A DNA stretch of 64,000 nt from Nansenia antarctica. Its lineage: Eukaryota; Chordata; Actinopteri; Argentiniformes; Microstomatidae. Under the pieces are notes generated by a model. It saw nothing but the letters and a program-made list of their open reading frames with translations, was not told where the DNA came from and ran no database searches. Position numbers and translations under genes: made by a program. This document shows, one piece after another, positions 44,431 to 57,100 of the stretch (position 1 is its first letter; each line of letters starts with the position of its first letter). The DNA is taken from NCBI GenBank assembly GCA_963989245.1, contig OZ022351.1, positions 27,241,043 to 27,305,042 on the forward strand, given 5' to 3'.

Positions 44431-45154
44431 GTAATTCCAGTAGCCGCCTACACAGTAAGAATGACAACCAACACATTATTACTATTACAAGTAAAACATT
44501 CTACATAGTCGTATAGTCACATAGGAGACATTTTATTCATTATGCGGTTAACACATTTCTAGCAAAAGCAAAAATGTTTATTTATTTATTATATTATATA
44601 TTATATGTATTTATTTATTGGGCCTTAAAAGATAATAAATAAGTAAATTGCTGTTCAATATTTCAAAGACTTGAAGAGAGACAAGGTGTCATCAGTCCTC
44701 ATTGGCTGTAGTTTCTGTTTCCATTAGACACAAAGTCATTATTTTATCATATAATTAAGTGTTATAATTAGAACATGGTTGAGAGGCTCGAAATCCAATA
44801 GTAGCGGTTGTCCAACCGGAAACTAACAACTTGCGTAGTAGCCACTGCGGGCATACAGTTGTCAGTGATGTTTCATATTTCGTAATATACATTTGTGAAA
44901 GTGGCTGAACAGCGAAGTTCAAGTGAGGGCAGATGAACTCGATTGACTGCGCCTTTCCAAAGCACGCGTCAGCATGGAGCGCCATTATCTGTTTATATAT
45001 ATAATTATAATGTATTCAAGGCATGGTCCTTTTGGCTCCTCCTCTATTCATCTCAGCAGTCATTTATATTTAATCTAATATTATATTTAATAAGACAGTT
45101 TTTGATATTTCAAATAATATTTCAACGCAGAGGCAATTCTGGAAATATTCAACT

Positions 45155-45410
45155 GTCCTACCTAACTAACCCCCACTCATCAACTAACTACCCTAGTAAA
45201 ACCATACTAACTAACTACCCCCACTCACCACTAACTACCCCAGTAAAACCATACTACCTAACTACCCCAGTAAGACCATACTAACTAACTACCCAACCCC
45301 AGTAAAACCATACTAACTAACTACCCCCCACTCATCCACTAACTACCCCAGTAAAACCATACTAACTAACTACCCCCCACCACTCATCAACTAACTACCC
45401 CAGTAAATGT
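45155..45410 (+). repeat. CTAACTA minisatellite
   Basis: Irregular tandem units with 'ctaactaccc' and 'agtaaaaccatactaactaa', in about six to eight copies of changing length. Confidence 0.9.
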
Positions 45411-46149
45411 ATGCACAATTATTAGTTCACTCTGATAAAAAAAAAAAACTCTTTCCTTTGCATTCTATTTTCATACGGGTGCACCAGTGAGAGCAATCTG
45501 GCTGACTAAGGCCTGGACTACACGTATATGGAGATTTTTTTAACCGGATATTTTTGTCCTCGTTTAAAAACAGTGTGGTATGGCAGCTGCTCTGTCTCTG
45601 ACCGGAAGGCACTGCAACAGGTGATGGGCCTTCAGGAAAAGCGCTGTCTGCGGAGGGCGCAACGCAAGGCATCATTGAAGACACCTCACAACCAGTCACG
45701 GAATGTTTACATTCAAATTTCAGCAGACTAACTGCAATTTCAATTGTCTTCCATTAAAGTCATATTCAAAGGCAAACTAACTAACGACAAACTGTTTCTT
45801 GTGTTGCTTCTTCTTTCCTCAATGGGGAAGGACCATGGTGAGCTGCATTACAGACCAGAAGTGAAATCATTTAATGAACTAAAGGATTACTCTTTACATT
45901 ACTCATCATATGTGTGTAATTAGGTGTAATTAAGTGGATCACAGAGATCTAAGTCTGAGATGGTCTGAGTTGGGTTCACTTTAGGGTTCTATTTCAGTTT
46001 GCTTTTATTCAGGACCCGATCTCTGTGATCCACTTCCTGTACATGACCTGGTGCACCCTGCCATATGTTTCATGGAGCGAGTGCAAAGTCTTCATCCAGT
46101 CATAAAACTGCTGTCCCCCTAGTCCCAGGACCAAGCAGGAGCCTTTATA

Positions 46150-46157
46150 CATACACA

Positions 46158-46206
<49 letters not shown>
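46150..46206 (+). repeat. (CA)n microsatellite
   Basis: A perfect to near-perfect ca run. Confidence 0.95.
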
Positions 46207-46209
<3 letters not shown>

Positions 46210-46506
46210 GACCCTTGCCTGTTGAGCAGGAAACAGTCGAGAGCAGAACTGAACCACACAGAAGGCTAACATTCAGCTCTCTGGTGCTGCCGTTCACGAG
46301 CATGATCCAGAACATTACATATGTATGACTCTCTAGAGGACTTAACACTCATTTACCATCACCGTCAACATTCAAAACAACCGCAAAGGAAGAAGCAACA
46401 CCGTCAAAATCTGGATTTGACTTCCTACTGACTTCAACGCAGAGTTTTGAGAAGGGAACTTTCACCTCAGAAGCCATTACAGGGGAGACGGAGGTGGTGA
46501 GAGAAT

Positions 46507-47951
46507 GGCATCTAAACCCTCTCTCTCTGAACGGGGATTTCTCCTGTCGTGTGTGCTGTGACATCTTCAAGGATCCTGTTGTCCTCCATTGTGGCCACAG
46601 CTTCTGTGAAACCTGTCTGCAGGAATGGTGGAAACAGAAAGACACTCAGGAATGTCCAATGTGCCGGAGAAAATCATCTGTGGACTATCCTCCTTTTAAC
46701 CTGGTGTTAAAGAACCTGTGTGAGGCCTTCTTACAAGAGAGAAGTCAGAGAGCTGCAGCAGGGTCTGAGGTGCTCTGCAGTCAGAGTGCTGAGGCAGGGT
46801 CTGAGGTGCTGTGCAGTCTGCACGGTGAGACACTCAAGCTCTTCTGTCTGGAGGATAAACAGCTCATCTGTGTGGTGTGTCGAGATTCAAAACGGCATGA
46901 AAAACATGACTGTTGCCCAGCAGATGATCCTCTACTGGATCATAAGAGTGAACTCCAGACTGCACTGAAACCCTTAAAGGAGAAGCTGAAGACCTTTCAA
47001 GAGGTTCAATTGACTTGTGATAAAACAGCTAAACATATTGAGAGCCAGGCCCAGCGCACAGAGAGGCAGATGAAGGAGGAGTTTGAGAAGCTTCACCAGT
47101 TTCTACGAGACGAAGAGAGAGTCAGGATCGCTGCACTGAGGGAGGAAGAGGAGCAGAAGAGTCAGATGATGAAGAGGAAGATTGAGGGGCTGAGCAGAGA
47201 GATAGACACAATCAGAGCCATGGAGGAGGAGATAAAAGCTGATGACATCACATTCCTGCTGAACTTCAAGGCCTCCATGGACAGAGCCCAGAGCACACTG
47301 CCGGATCCAGAGAAGGTTTCAGGACCGCTGATAGACGTGGCAAAGCACCTGGGCAACCTGCAGTTCAGAGTCTGGGAGAAGATGCAGGGAATAGTGGAAT
47401 ACACTCCTGTGATTCTGGACCCCAACACTGCCCACCCACGTCTCATCCTGTCTGAGGATCTGACCAGTGTGACATACAGAGAAGAGAGACAGCAGCTTCC
47501 TGACAACCCAGAAAGGTTTGACTCCTTGTCCACAGTTGTCCTGGGCTCTGAGGGCTTTGACTCAGGGACACACAGCTGGGACGTTGAGGTGGGGGGGAGT
47601 ACAGAATATGGCCTGGGTGTGATGACAGAGTCTTCAGGCCGGAAGGGCTCAGGCATTTGGGGTGGATCCTGGCGGCTTGGGTTTTATGTTCGGGGTTTTT
47701 TCACCCATGTTCCAGGTGGTCTATTCACTCCCCTCACAGTGAGCCAGAACCCCCAGAGGGTCAGAGTGCAGCTGGACTGGGACAGAGGAGAACTGTCATT
47801 CTCGGACCCTGACACTAACACACACCTACACACACTCACACACACTTTCACTGAGAAAGTATTTCCATTTATCAGGAACGCTTGTAACCGTCAGCCTCTG
47901 AGGGCGTTACCAGCGAAGGTGTCTGTATCCATGGTTACGCCCTCTGTCTAA
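46507..47951 (+). CDS. TRIM-family E3 ubiquitin ligase (RING, B-box, coiled coil, PRY-SPRY), frameshifted start
   Basis: A single exon. The RING has CRVCCDIFKDPVVLHCGHSFC...CPMCRR (C3HC4). The B-box2 has CSLHGETLKLFC, CVVCRDSKRHEKH. Then come a long coiled coil (about 46960-47330) and PRY-SPRY with LDPNTAHPRLILSEDL, DSGTHSWDVEVG and VRVQLDWDRGELSFSD, ending at 47951. It resembles the large fish family of TRIM35/TRIM39/NF7-like genes that act in ubiquitin signalling and often antiviral defence. The ATG at 46507 gives MASKPSLSE, the usual fish TRIM start, but a run of four G at about 46535 puts it one base out of frame with the RING. In the RING frame the first ATG lies in CPMC, after most of the RING. 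So this allele is either damaged, read from a non-ATG start, or the run is mis-sequenced. An AGSEVLCS segment before the B-box is duplicated. Confidence 0.85.
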
Positions 47952-47953
47952 AT

Positions 47954-48190
47954 CAATGAATGAATGAATGAATGAATGGACTTTATTGTCATTGCTACAG
48001 TACAGGTACCAAACAACGAAATTTAGGATGGGTGGCTCCCCTGGTGTTAGGAAAGGGGGAAAAAAAAAACTTTTAGAAAAAGAATAAAATCACAAGAAGG
48101 TAAGGAGCTGGTTTACATAAATAAAGGCTATGTACACAATCCACTGTACTGTACTGCACAGATAGTCAACTAGGGTTGTCATATTGCACA
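47954..48190 (+). mobile_element. Interspersed repeat arm after the TRIM gene
   Basis: It starts with TGAA repeats and 'ggactttattgtcattgcta', 'accaaacaacgaaatttagg'. It is the same family as 18482-19297. Confidence 0.8.
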
Positions 48191-48983
48191 AAAGTATTTT
48201 TTCACGTTATTTAAAGTGTCACAGTTTGCAGGCTTGAAATGTACATGTTTGTGCCTCAGCACTAGCTGCCATACAATCCGTCCAGACTGTCCTGGGCCCA
48301 GAACTTAGGCCTTTGCTGTGTTCAGGGCCTTGACGGTGATGAACTTACAGTACGTAATTTACGTAAGACCTTAGTGTTCCTCTGAGACATAGACAATCAA
48401 AGATCAATAACACTTACTAATGTCCTTAAAGCCAGTCAGCAAATATTTTGAGAAATGTAAAATTTGAATAAACTCTTTGATTATGATGTACAACTGTCGG
48501 ACCTTATCATAACCATAACAGCAGGACAGGTAAATTATTTGTCTTCACTTTTTTGATTCTGTCTCTTTGTATGAACTGATGTTTGTGTCCCAATACAGAT
48601 GGGCTTTTTGATTGAAAGAAAACAACAATGATTCAATAGCAGCAGATAAACATGTTAATCTCAATCACATTTATATCAAAGTTCAGTTGAATATGAACAA
48701 ATAAATCTAAACTTCAACAGTATAACCAGACTACCCCTGTGTGTTGGTGTTTAACAGACTAACAGTCTAACCAGACTACATTGTTTTACATTTACATTTT
48801 TGGCATTTAGCAGACGCCTTATTCCAAAGCGACTTACAATCAATACATTTGAATGCTAAGCATTAGCTCAGTCCCGCAGTACTGCTCACGACCACACAGT
48901 GGAGACAAAGCTAACCTCTAAGCTAGAGACGCAGGATAAGAAAGAGACAGACAGGAAGAGAGCGGTGAGATTGACCCACTGAC

Positions 48984-48986
<3 letters not shown>

Positions 48987-49049
<63 letters not shown>

Positions 49050-49060
49050 GAGAGAGGAGG

Positions 49061-49104
<44 letters not shown>

Positions 49105-49110
49105 GAGAGA
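48987..49110 (+). repeat. (GA)n microsatellite
   Basis: Two long ga runs separated by 'cttagagagaggaggggg'. Confidence 0.95.
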
Positions 49111-49170
49111 GAGGAGAACCTGGGCCATTTCTTCTGCCAGGGAGATGACATGCTGATAACACTCAAATAT

Positions 49171-49185
49171 GTGTGTGTGTGTGCG

Positions 49186-49229
<44 letters not shown>
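49171..49229 (+). repeat. (GT)n microsatellite
   Basis: A gt run with a few gc steps. Confidence 0.95.
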
Positions 49230-49231
<2 letters not shown>

Positions 49232-49686
49232 CATGGGTGTGAAAGAGAGAGAGACAGAGAGAAAAACTTGGTTAGCTACACAATATTGTCAGTTAGATTG
49301 CTCCACAAGTCTGTCATCCTTTCCCTCATTTCCTGCAGACCAAAGATTTCAGAATACACAAATATGCACATGCACGGACATGCACGCACATGCGCCCCCC
49401 CCACCCCCCCACCAGCCAAATCTCTAAAGGGCCAAGTCAGCTTATAAATGAATTGCAGTCAGTTAAATTAACATAATTATACAGAACAAGGCTGGATGAG
49501 ATGGATGTTTTTTAAGAAGATATGAAGTTGCTCTGTTTTAGAGTGAGATTTAATGAGATTTTAATGAGGTTTTAATTGGGAAAAGAAAACATTTTATATG
49601 TTTAGAAATCAATCAACATCACACTTTACACTCAAGAAAACATTACATCAAAGAAGCATAACATTATTCTTTCCACCTGGTGTTGG

Positions 49687-49865
49687 ATGGCAGCGCGTGT
49701 CGGGCCGATGACGAGGGTGCAGAAACGCCACTTGAACATCTCGCTGATGAGCGTCCCCAGTGACAGCCTTCACGAACCACCAATTTGGGTCATAAATGAT
49801 TACAAGCCAATCTCCACAATCACTGACACCAGTAGATATGTCTGTCCTAGTCCCGTCAGGACCAC
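49687..49865 (-). pseudogene. Fragment of a Tudor-like transposon-associated domain
   Basis: The minus strand reads CGDWLVIIYDPNWWFVKAV and DVQVAFLHPRH, the pattern G-x-W-V-x-V-x-Y-x3-WWxGxV ... V-x-FMHP that I know from many repeated fish proteins of unknown function. There are no flanking exons that I can recognise. Probably a transposon remnant. Confidence 0.45.
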
Positions 49866-50194
49866 TCTGGGGGGTTCCTGCTCCATTTCCTCCATCAGCT
49901 GGCCACGTGTCCAAGTGTCCTTGAGCGAGGCGCTGAACCCCTAATTGCTCCATCGATGGCTCTGACACCCTTGCCTAGAGCATAAATACATTTCGTTGTA
50001 CTCTGTGCAAATGATAAAGCTTGAATCCCCTTTCCTTTTCTTTTCTTTCTTTCCCATCGTGGTAGAGGGCCATCATCGTTCTCCTCAGCCTGTACCCTGG
50101 CGTGGGTGTTTGTTTACAGTCAACTGAGACCCACTTCGATTTCATATGATACCCTCACACACACCAGACTCAAGTCTTTGTCTCTTTCTCGTCT

Positions 50195-50434
50195 TTTACC
50201 CTCATGGGACTGCCGCAGTCTTGCATCCTCTCTCCTCCTTCCCTTTCTTCTTCTCCTCCCTTTCTTCTCCTCCTCCTCCCTCCATTCCTCGGCCTCCATC
50301 TCAGCCATGAGGATGAGGTCGGCCATGAACGGGTTGGAGGGGATCGCCGCCTTGACGTCCTGGATGGTCTCTGTGATGCCGTCTGTGCCGTCTCCATGGT
50401 AACGGGCAGGGCAGGACCATGGGGACAGGGAGCT
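50195..50434 (-). CDS. Possible exon of an unrecognised gene
   Basis: On the minus strand an acceptor-like 'gcctccag' precedes 50434. The frame then reads CPARYHGDGTDGITETIQDV, KAAIPSNPFMADLILMAEME and a strongly charged EEWREEEEKKGRRRRKG helix. The first part looks protein-like (balanced composition, amphipathic), the tail is low complexity. I recognise no family and see no partner exon, so it may be part of a gene lost by rearrangement or a chance ORF. Confidence 0.3.
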
Positions 50435-50504
50435 GGAGGCGGGAGAGAGACGGGGTTTAGAGCACAGGCGTGTGTGTGTGTGTGTGTGTGGGGGGGGGGG
50501 GGTC

Positions 50505-50831
50505 CTACTCCAGGGGGAATGTCCCTGTAATTCGTAATTGTATAAATTGCTTTGGATTAAAAGCAACCTTGTTCAGATGGTCTGGGAAAGGATGCAAAAA
50601 CTGTAGGGTTCTCACACATTCCTTCAAAGGCACAGCTTGTCCAGTTCTGACAAAATCATCAGCTTTGAAATGACCGCTACAGAGGACTGCAATGTAATTA
50701 GGCTTGGAACCCTTCCACCTGACAGCTATGGCCCAAGCTTTCCTTCGTCCAGGAGGATCTCTGGGGAACCTTTGACACAAACAAGGCCATCTCAAAACTA
50801 CTTCTGGCATGTAGCTGATGTGCAATTTCAT
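50505..50831 (-). pseudogene. THAP-domain fragment
   Basis: The minus strand shows RFPRDPPGRRKAWAIAVRW, then VLCSGHFKADDF and PDHL. This is the second half of a THAP zinc-binding DNA-recognition domain (C-x2-H in CSGHF; FPxDPxxRxxW). The first Cys pair is not clear, and the rest of a THAP protein is missing. It may derive from a P-element-like transposon or a THAP gene. Confidence 0.55.
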
Positions 50832-50971
50832 GTGCGGAAAAACACATTCCAGCCGATAATTTGTCTGTAAAGTAAATTATACCAAGAATGGAAGGACATT
50901 GTCCTCCGAACTAGTCTACTCGCGTTCTACTGAAAACGCATTGGTGGAGAGGATCTTGGTTCCTCCCCGTA

Positions 50972-52394
50972 TACAGTTGCCCTATATACTGTACGTATTG
51001 GAAAGAGGAAGCATTTTATCTTCTTTTAGCTCTATACTCTAACAGTTTGGATTTGAAACCAAACTAACTCTAAATCAAACTACTATGATTCACCATTTCG
51101 AAATGACAACCCTTTTTATACATAGTCCCCCTATTTCTGGGAGCCAGTAGGCTAATGGAAAATTGGCTTCACAGGTGTTAGTCAGGTGTGTGGTCCGCCA
51201 CACCAGTTGTGGCACAGCAGGCATAAAAGAGCTGTCAATGTCTAGTACTGATTCTTGCCTTAACGTTTTTCAATGGAGGTCCTTGATGGACCTCTGTAGT
51301 TGCCATGGTAACATAGTGACAGTTGGTTTACTGACCCACTTAGAGGATGCTCCAACAGTTTGGATTTGAAATCAAACTATTACTATGATTCACCATTTCG
51401 AAATGACAACCCTTTTTATACATAGTCGCCCTATTTCTGGGAACCAGTAATGGAAAATTGGCTTCACGTGTGTTAGTAAAGCTAGGGCTTAAGATGTGTT
51501 CCGCCACATCAGCTGTGCTGTGCAGACATAAAAGAGCTGTCAGTGTCTAGTACTGATTCTTGCCTTAACGTTTTTCTTTGGGAGTCTGCTATTGGTGTCT
51601 GTCAACATGAATACCAAAGAGGTGTCACTCACTGCAAGTCAAGGAAGTCATTATTGGGCTGAGAAATAATCAGAAAGAAACTATCATAAAGATATCCCAA
51701 ACAACAGCAACAATAGTTTGGAACATCATCCAAAAGAAGAAAAACAGTGAGTTCAGCAATAGCAAATGGCCTGGTCAAAGGATGAGGAAGAATGCCAAAA
51801 CGACTGTCCCACAGATCAGGAACAGTTGCCACCTTCTAGTGGAGAAATAACGGACGCCCTCCATGGCCCCGCTGCAAGTCCTACATAGTACATCTTCTCC
51901 TCCCTGGTGATGCAATGATTTTTGGGGGAATCCAATACACTGATACACACGGTTTGAAGTGCTTTATTGCAAGACAACATAACAAAAGCACTTACACCCA
52001 TCCCTTATAATACAGGACGATTCAGGGCCAAAATGCTGGGGGGAAAAGCAAAAAAACAAACAAAACTCTGTCTGGTGGGGTCAATGGGTCGCCGATTTCA
52101 GCCAGCTATTGAAGAATTGTCACCCAAATATTGTGACAAATACTAAACGCGAGTGCTTCATTTTTAAATTATGGTTTTCCAATACTTTCAGAGCCCTAAA
52201 ATATAGGGAGTATGTTTAAAAATGTTCGTTCTAAATGGTGAACCCAATCTAAAAATAAATAAATAACAACATTGAATTAAAGCTGCGAATCTCTACTTTG
52301 ACCCCATAGGAATTGTTCGATTTCACTGTTGGAGTATAGAGTAAAAAGAAGACAAAATGCCTCCTCTTTCCAATACTTATGGAGAGCAACTGTA
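50972..52394 (+). mobile_element. Tc1-like transposon, decayed
   Basis: The left end 'tacagttgc' ... 'tattggaaagaggaagcatt' and the right end 'aatgcctcctctttccaata' ... 'gcaactgta' are inverted copies, with TA at both edges. Inside, 51049-51285 is directly repeated at 51358-51588. From 51630 to 51835 a broken ORF recalls the N-terminal HTH of Tc1 transposases (VWNIIQKKK, then a SNxKWPGQxRKN-like basic stretch). The catalytic domain is not recognisable. Confidence 0.8.
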
Positions 52395-52756
52395 CAAGGG
52401 GAGGAACCTGGATCTTCTCCTCCCATGCTTTCTGAGGAGTGAGTCCAGGACGGAGGAGAGGAGACGAGCCGTTCAGTTGAGGAAAAAGCAAATGTTGACA
52501 TTAAGTCATTGATTCATATCACATGTACACACACGCTACTCAATTTACATCTCGTTGACATTTCATAGTGTAAAATCTTCTAATCTTGCATACTGAACAC
52601 GGCTACTAAAAGGGTCGCAGTGTGACCGTTCGGACATGGCTTTGGTGTGTGTTTGCTGATCCTTCTCTAGACACGCAAGACATGCAAAGTCTTCATCCTG
52701 GCCATGCTTTGAAGCCAGGGCTGCCCAAGGTCTGATGACGTGTCTGCCTGGCAGAG

Positions 52757-52832
<76 letters not shown>

Positions 52833-54198
52833 GTGTGTGTGCGTGCGTGCGTGTGTGTGTGTGTGTGTGTGCACATGCGTGTGTGCGTGCGTGTCTGTGT
52901 GTGTGTATGTGTGTGCATGCGTGTCTGTGTGCGTGCTTGCGCGTGCGCGTGCATGTGTATCTGTCAGTGTGTGCGTGCGTGTGTGTGCGTGCGTGTGTGT
53001 GCATGTGTGTGGCTGTGTCCACATCTCTGGTCCACACACACACAAGCCCTCGTGCCGCTATTCCCCATCATCAGTAACGTGATCAAGCGCAGAGGGAGAG
53101 AGACAGACTGACTGCCCGCGAGAACAGACAGACAGACTGGGGATGTTTTCTTTCCTGATCTGAGGATTTTCTTTTTTTCTTTAACCAGGACCAGTGATTT
53201 ATATTTGATTAGAGATTGTCTGCCCAGAGACCCTTCTTCTCTTACCTGGAGGCGGTGAATAAATAATAAATAAGTCACTTTGACAAATTTTTTTTTTTAG
53301 GGAAGTCAAGTTGCTGATGTTGGAGAAAACATCAATGGTGGAAGACTGGAAGTAGCTTAGCTGAGCTAGTGGATATACACACATGGACATGGATCTAATG
53401 TTACTGTACCAACACACATGGAGACATCAACAACAACAACATCCTCTTCGGATTTGTGTTTAGAGGATTTGTGAACGAAGAAGGCGGTCAAACTTCACAA
53501 TAATAATAATGCTTCTGATTATTATGATGGCGTTTAACGTGAGCTAGCTGATGGCTAACACACACCAGTTACGACTCTTGATCGCGTATGTGTGATGATG
53601 GATCATGTTTTATTAGAAAGCCAGATGGATATTTCATTTGAGGATTGATTCACTTGATTTATTTGAACGTGAACGTTCTATTCTAGAACGCACGCTAACG
53701 CATGTGTCTAGCCAACCAACAAGACAATTACAATCTATTAGTTAACGTTATTAGCCAGCTAGCCAGGTTGTTTGTGTCCTAATTATATATAGAGAGAGAG
53801 TCGTACATCCTAATATGCTGCATGTCATGTGTCTCTAGTATTGCTGGACTCTTTCGATGATATCGATCGGATGGAGGATAGGAGAGTCACTTAGAAACGT
53901 GTCAATTTACCAGACTCTGTCACTGAATAGCTTGGCACCGTGGTGTCTTGGGGATTTGCTTGCTTGATTGAAATTCAACACCAACCCCGTCTGATGGTGG
54001 TGTAATATGAAACATGACATTGGATCTATTGGATTTATTTATCAAGAGGAAGGAATGACATGATGTTTTATGGATGTGTCTCTCTCTCTCTTCAGATGCA
54101 TAGCTAAGGCTATGTAATGTAACACACTGGAATAATAACCCCCTACATTATTTCTACAAACTACACACTGAGGTCCACTGTGACTGTGAAGACCTACA
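52395..54198. other. Upstream region and probable 5' UTR of chpf2
   Basis: It contains a long GT/GC-step microsatellite (52760-53030) and AT-rich sequence. No coding exon upstream of the chpf2 ATG is visible. Confidence 0.5.
52760..53030 (+). repeat. (GT)n and GTGC-rich microsatellite
   Basis: A nearly pure gt run at 52760-52825, then tgcgtg/tgtgtgca variants. Confidence 0.95.
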
Positions 54199-57100
54199 AT
54201 GCGTCTCTCCTCCTTCCTGGCCGTGTTCAGGCCTGCCCTCCCCCTGATCCTGGGTCTCTCTCTGGGGTGCAGCCTGAGCCTGTTGATGGTGTCCTGGACG
54301 CAGGGGGACACGGATGACTCCTGTGAAGATGACCTGAGCAACGGGGGGTCGTTTTTGGGGGGCCACAGGGGAGACCTTCAAGGTGACCCTCAGGGCGGGG
54401 ACGGAGACGAGGACTTCCAGCCTCGTATCGTGCCCTATCACAAGGACCCCAACAAACCGCACAAGAAAGTCCTTAGGTTAGTATTTAGGGATGCAAAGGG
54501 GAATATGGTACTCCCCTCCCATACATCCTGTCAATGGATGGAGCTAATCGCTGAAGCACCCCTCTGCTTCACTGCTGCAGTACTGTGGATTCTGTTCGGC
54601 ATGAAAACATGTTGCAGTGGGTTTCAGGGACGTTGTCATATCACACCACTACCATTTATTGTATGAAATAGAGCATTTGATTTATTTTGTGAAATCCTTT
54701 TCCAACGGTGGTCAGTTGAGTTTCAGAGTGCCAGCAGGGATATGGTGGACTGGTGGCTATTCCTGCAAACCTTTTTGCAACCCATCCACGTTGCCAACTT
54801 CATCATTGCTATGTGAAGAAGGCAGACCAACCATGACGTTTGCTGCTGCAGACGCATCACACTCTGTTCCCTAACGCAGGACTTACGCAGCACGTCTGTC
54901 TGCTTCCCAGGAATTGTCATTGTTAGGCTAGTTCACCCGTTTAATAGGCTTACGCTTTTATCCTGTCTACTGCATCTAAATCTCCACTATGAGATTATGT
55001 GGCGTAGAATAATGTACACTTCTGCTGGACAGAGATAACAATCTTTATACAAATGTAGCCAAAATAGCATTAAGCTAACAAAAAAGAACATTGTCAATGC
55101 TAACTATGACTCCTCCTCGCCTCTTTTAGGCCTATTTGTTGAAAAATAAATGAACATACGGTTGGTTTGATAATCCACCCTGTCTCGCTTCTCTTTGTGA
55201 ATGACTTCACAAAGCTGATTATCTAGGCTGGGATGGTTAGAATTAGCCTTTTGGCTCCCAGACTGTCTGAAGACCCCACTTGTTTTAATAGTCTTACAAT
55301 GTTGTTGTCACAAGGGATGGAGGCTAGTGTTTGTCATGTAGGCCACAAGCTAACGTCATTTATTAATGGTGTAAATCTTACAGAACAATTGACTTGAATA
55401 ATACCAGCGAATGTATATACAAAAGGAGCTGTCAATGTCAACTTTGGCCATAAATCCCCTGGTCTTGCAGATGGTCAGAGTTAAGTCAGGGAGGGGAGTT
55501 CGTGTGAGTGAACCCAATGACATCCTCATAAAAACCAAGCCATCTGCATGAGTGGACAGTCTGCACTCTGACTCGATGCACTCTGACTCGAAGGTTATTT
55601 GACATAGGGTTAGTCATTCAGCACAGCTGTTATCCAGAGTGACTTGGAGTGCAAAATAACAGCATCCGCACACTCAAACACTGCACAAACAAAAACATTG
55701 TTTTCTTCAGTTCCAGCACCTCAGCAAAGTCTGATCGCGGATGAGCGGTGGTATTTCCACTATCCAGAGTGACTTAAAAAAGCGTTGTTTTGTTTGAATT
55801 CTCAGTTATACACAAACAATAGAACACCTGTGTGGCGGAGGGATCCATATAGTTAAAAGTCCCAGTGCTGTTATACTGTATATCGGCACTCACGGCATTC
55901 CTCTTGTCCAATCAAATGACTTGGTCGGAACTAACTGCTGTATAAAATATGTTTTAATATAAGCTGGTGTGCCTGAGAGAGGCACACACATAAGCATTGT
56001 GAGTTAGATCCTCGCTCCACACTGTGAATTGTTCATCTGTTGAACCTCCCTCCCTCTCTTCCTGGTTCAGGACCCGCTACATCCACACCGAGCTGGGCAT
56101 CCGGGAGCACCTCCTGGTGGGTGTCCTGACCTCGCGCGCCACCCTCAACACCTTAGCCATGGCGGTGAACCGCACGGTGGCGCACCACTTCCACCGCACC
56201 TTCTTCTTCACGGGCCTGCGCAGCCCCAAGGTGCCCCACGGCATGACGGTGGTCGCCCACGGCGACGACCGCCCTGTGTGGTTGATGTACGAGACGGTCC
56301 GCCACCTGCACCAGCACTACGGCTCGGACTACGACTGGTTCTACCTGGCCCAGGACGACACCTACATCCAGGCCGAGCGGCTGTCGGAGCTGGTGGGCCA
56401 CCTCAGCGCGGGCCAGGACCTCTACATGGGCCGGGCGGAGGAGTTCATAGGGGGGGAGGAGCGGGCGAGGTACTGCCACGGGGGATACGGGTACCTGCTC
56501 TCCCGGAGCCTGCTGGCCCGCCTGCAGCCCCACCTGGACACCTGCCGCAACGACATCCTCAGCGTCAGGCCCGACGAGTGGCTGGGGCGCTGCATCATCG
56601 ACTACCTGGGGCTGAGCTGTGTGGAGGTGCATCAGGTGAGAGACCGAGTGGACAAAATACAGACAAACATGTCGTCCACCTTCTTAAAATAATGGCTTAC
56701 GTCACTTTTGGGGAAAATTATGTTTTTGCCTAAATATCATATATTCTGTTGTATTCATATGGTTCAGTTTATTCTGAGCTGTGTGGAGGTGCATCAGGTA
56801 AGAGACTGGTAACTTGGGTGTTTATAGTGAGGGGGAGAGGGGGGGGTGTAAGATATAGAAGAAAAGTCAGGACAGACACTTATTTTGTTTGATATTGTAG
56901 GCTAATTGTATGTTTTTCATGTGTACTGCTTTGAAATAAACAATTGATTACAAAAAAGGTAAGTAGAGACTGAGGGGACATACGGAAAAAATGCCAAAAA
57001 TACAGACAAACGTATCGTCACCTCGTTAAAAGTAATGGCTTAAGTCACTTTTGAGGAAAGTTATGTTTTTGCCTGAATATCATGTATTCAGTTGTGTTCA

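Larger units (their letters stand above)
43471..46490. other. Gene-poor intergenic region
   Basis: Apart from the hairpin, minisatellite and CA repeat listed separately, I see no exon. Short ORFs near 45430-45730 and 46009-46350 have no recognisable features. Confidence 0.5.
48191..49640. other. Intergenic region with simple repeats
   Basis: No gene is visible. A SINE/LINE-type tail 'ggcatttagcagacgcctta' ... 'ccaaagcgacttacaa' lies at 48800-48860 (an inverted relative is at 40680-40755). (GA)n lies at 48987-49110 and (GT)n at 49171-49229. Confidence 0.6.

Noticed and set aside
52563..53111. Cys/Val and His/Thr-repeat proteins over 52.6-53.1 kb
   Set aside because: They are translations of the GT microsatellite.
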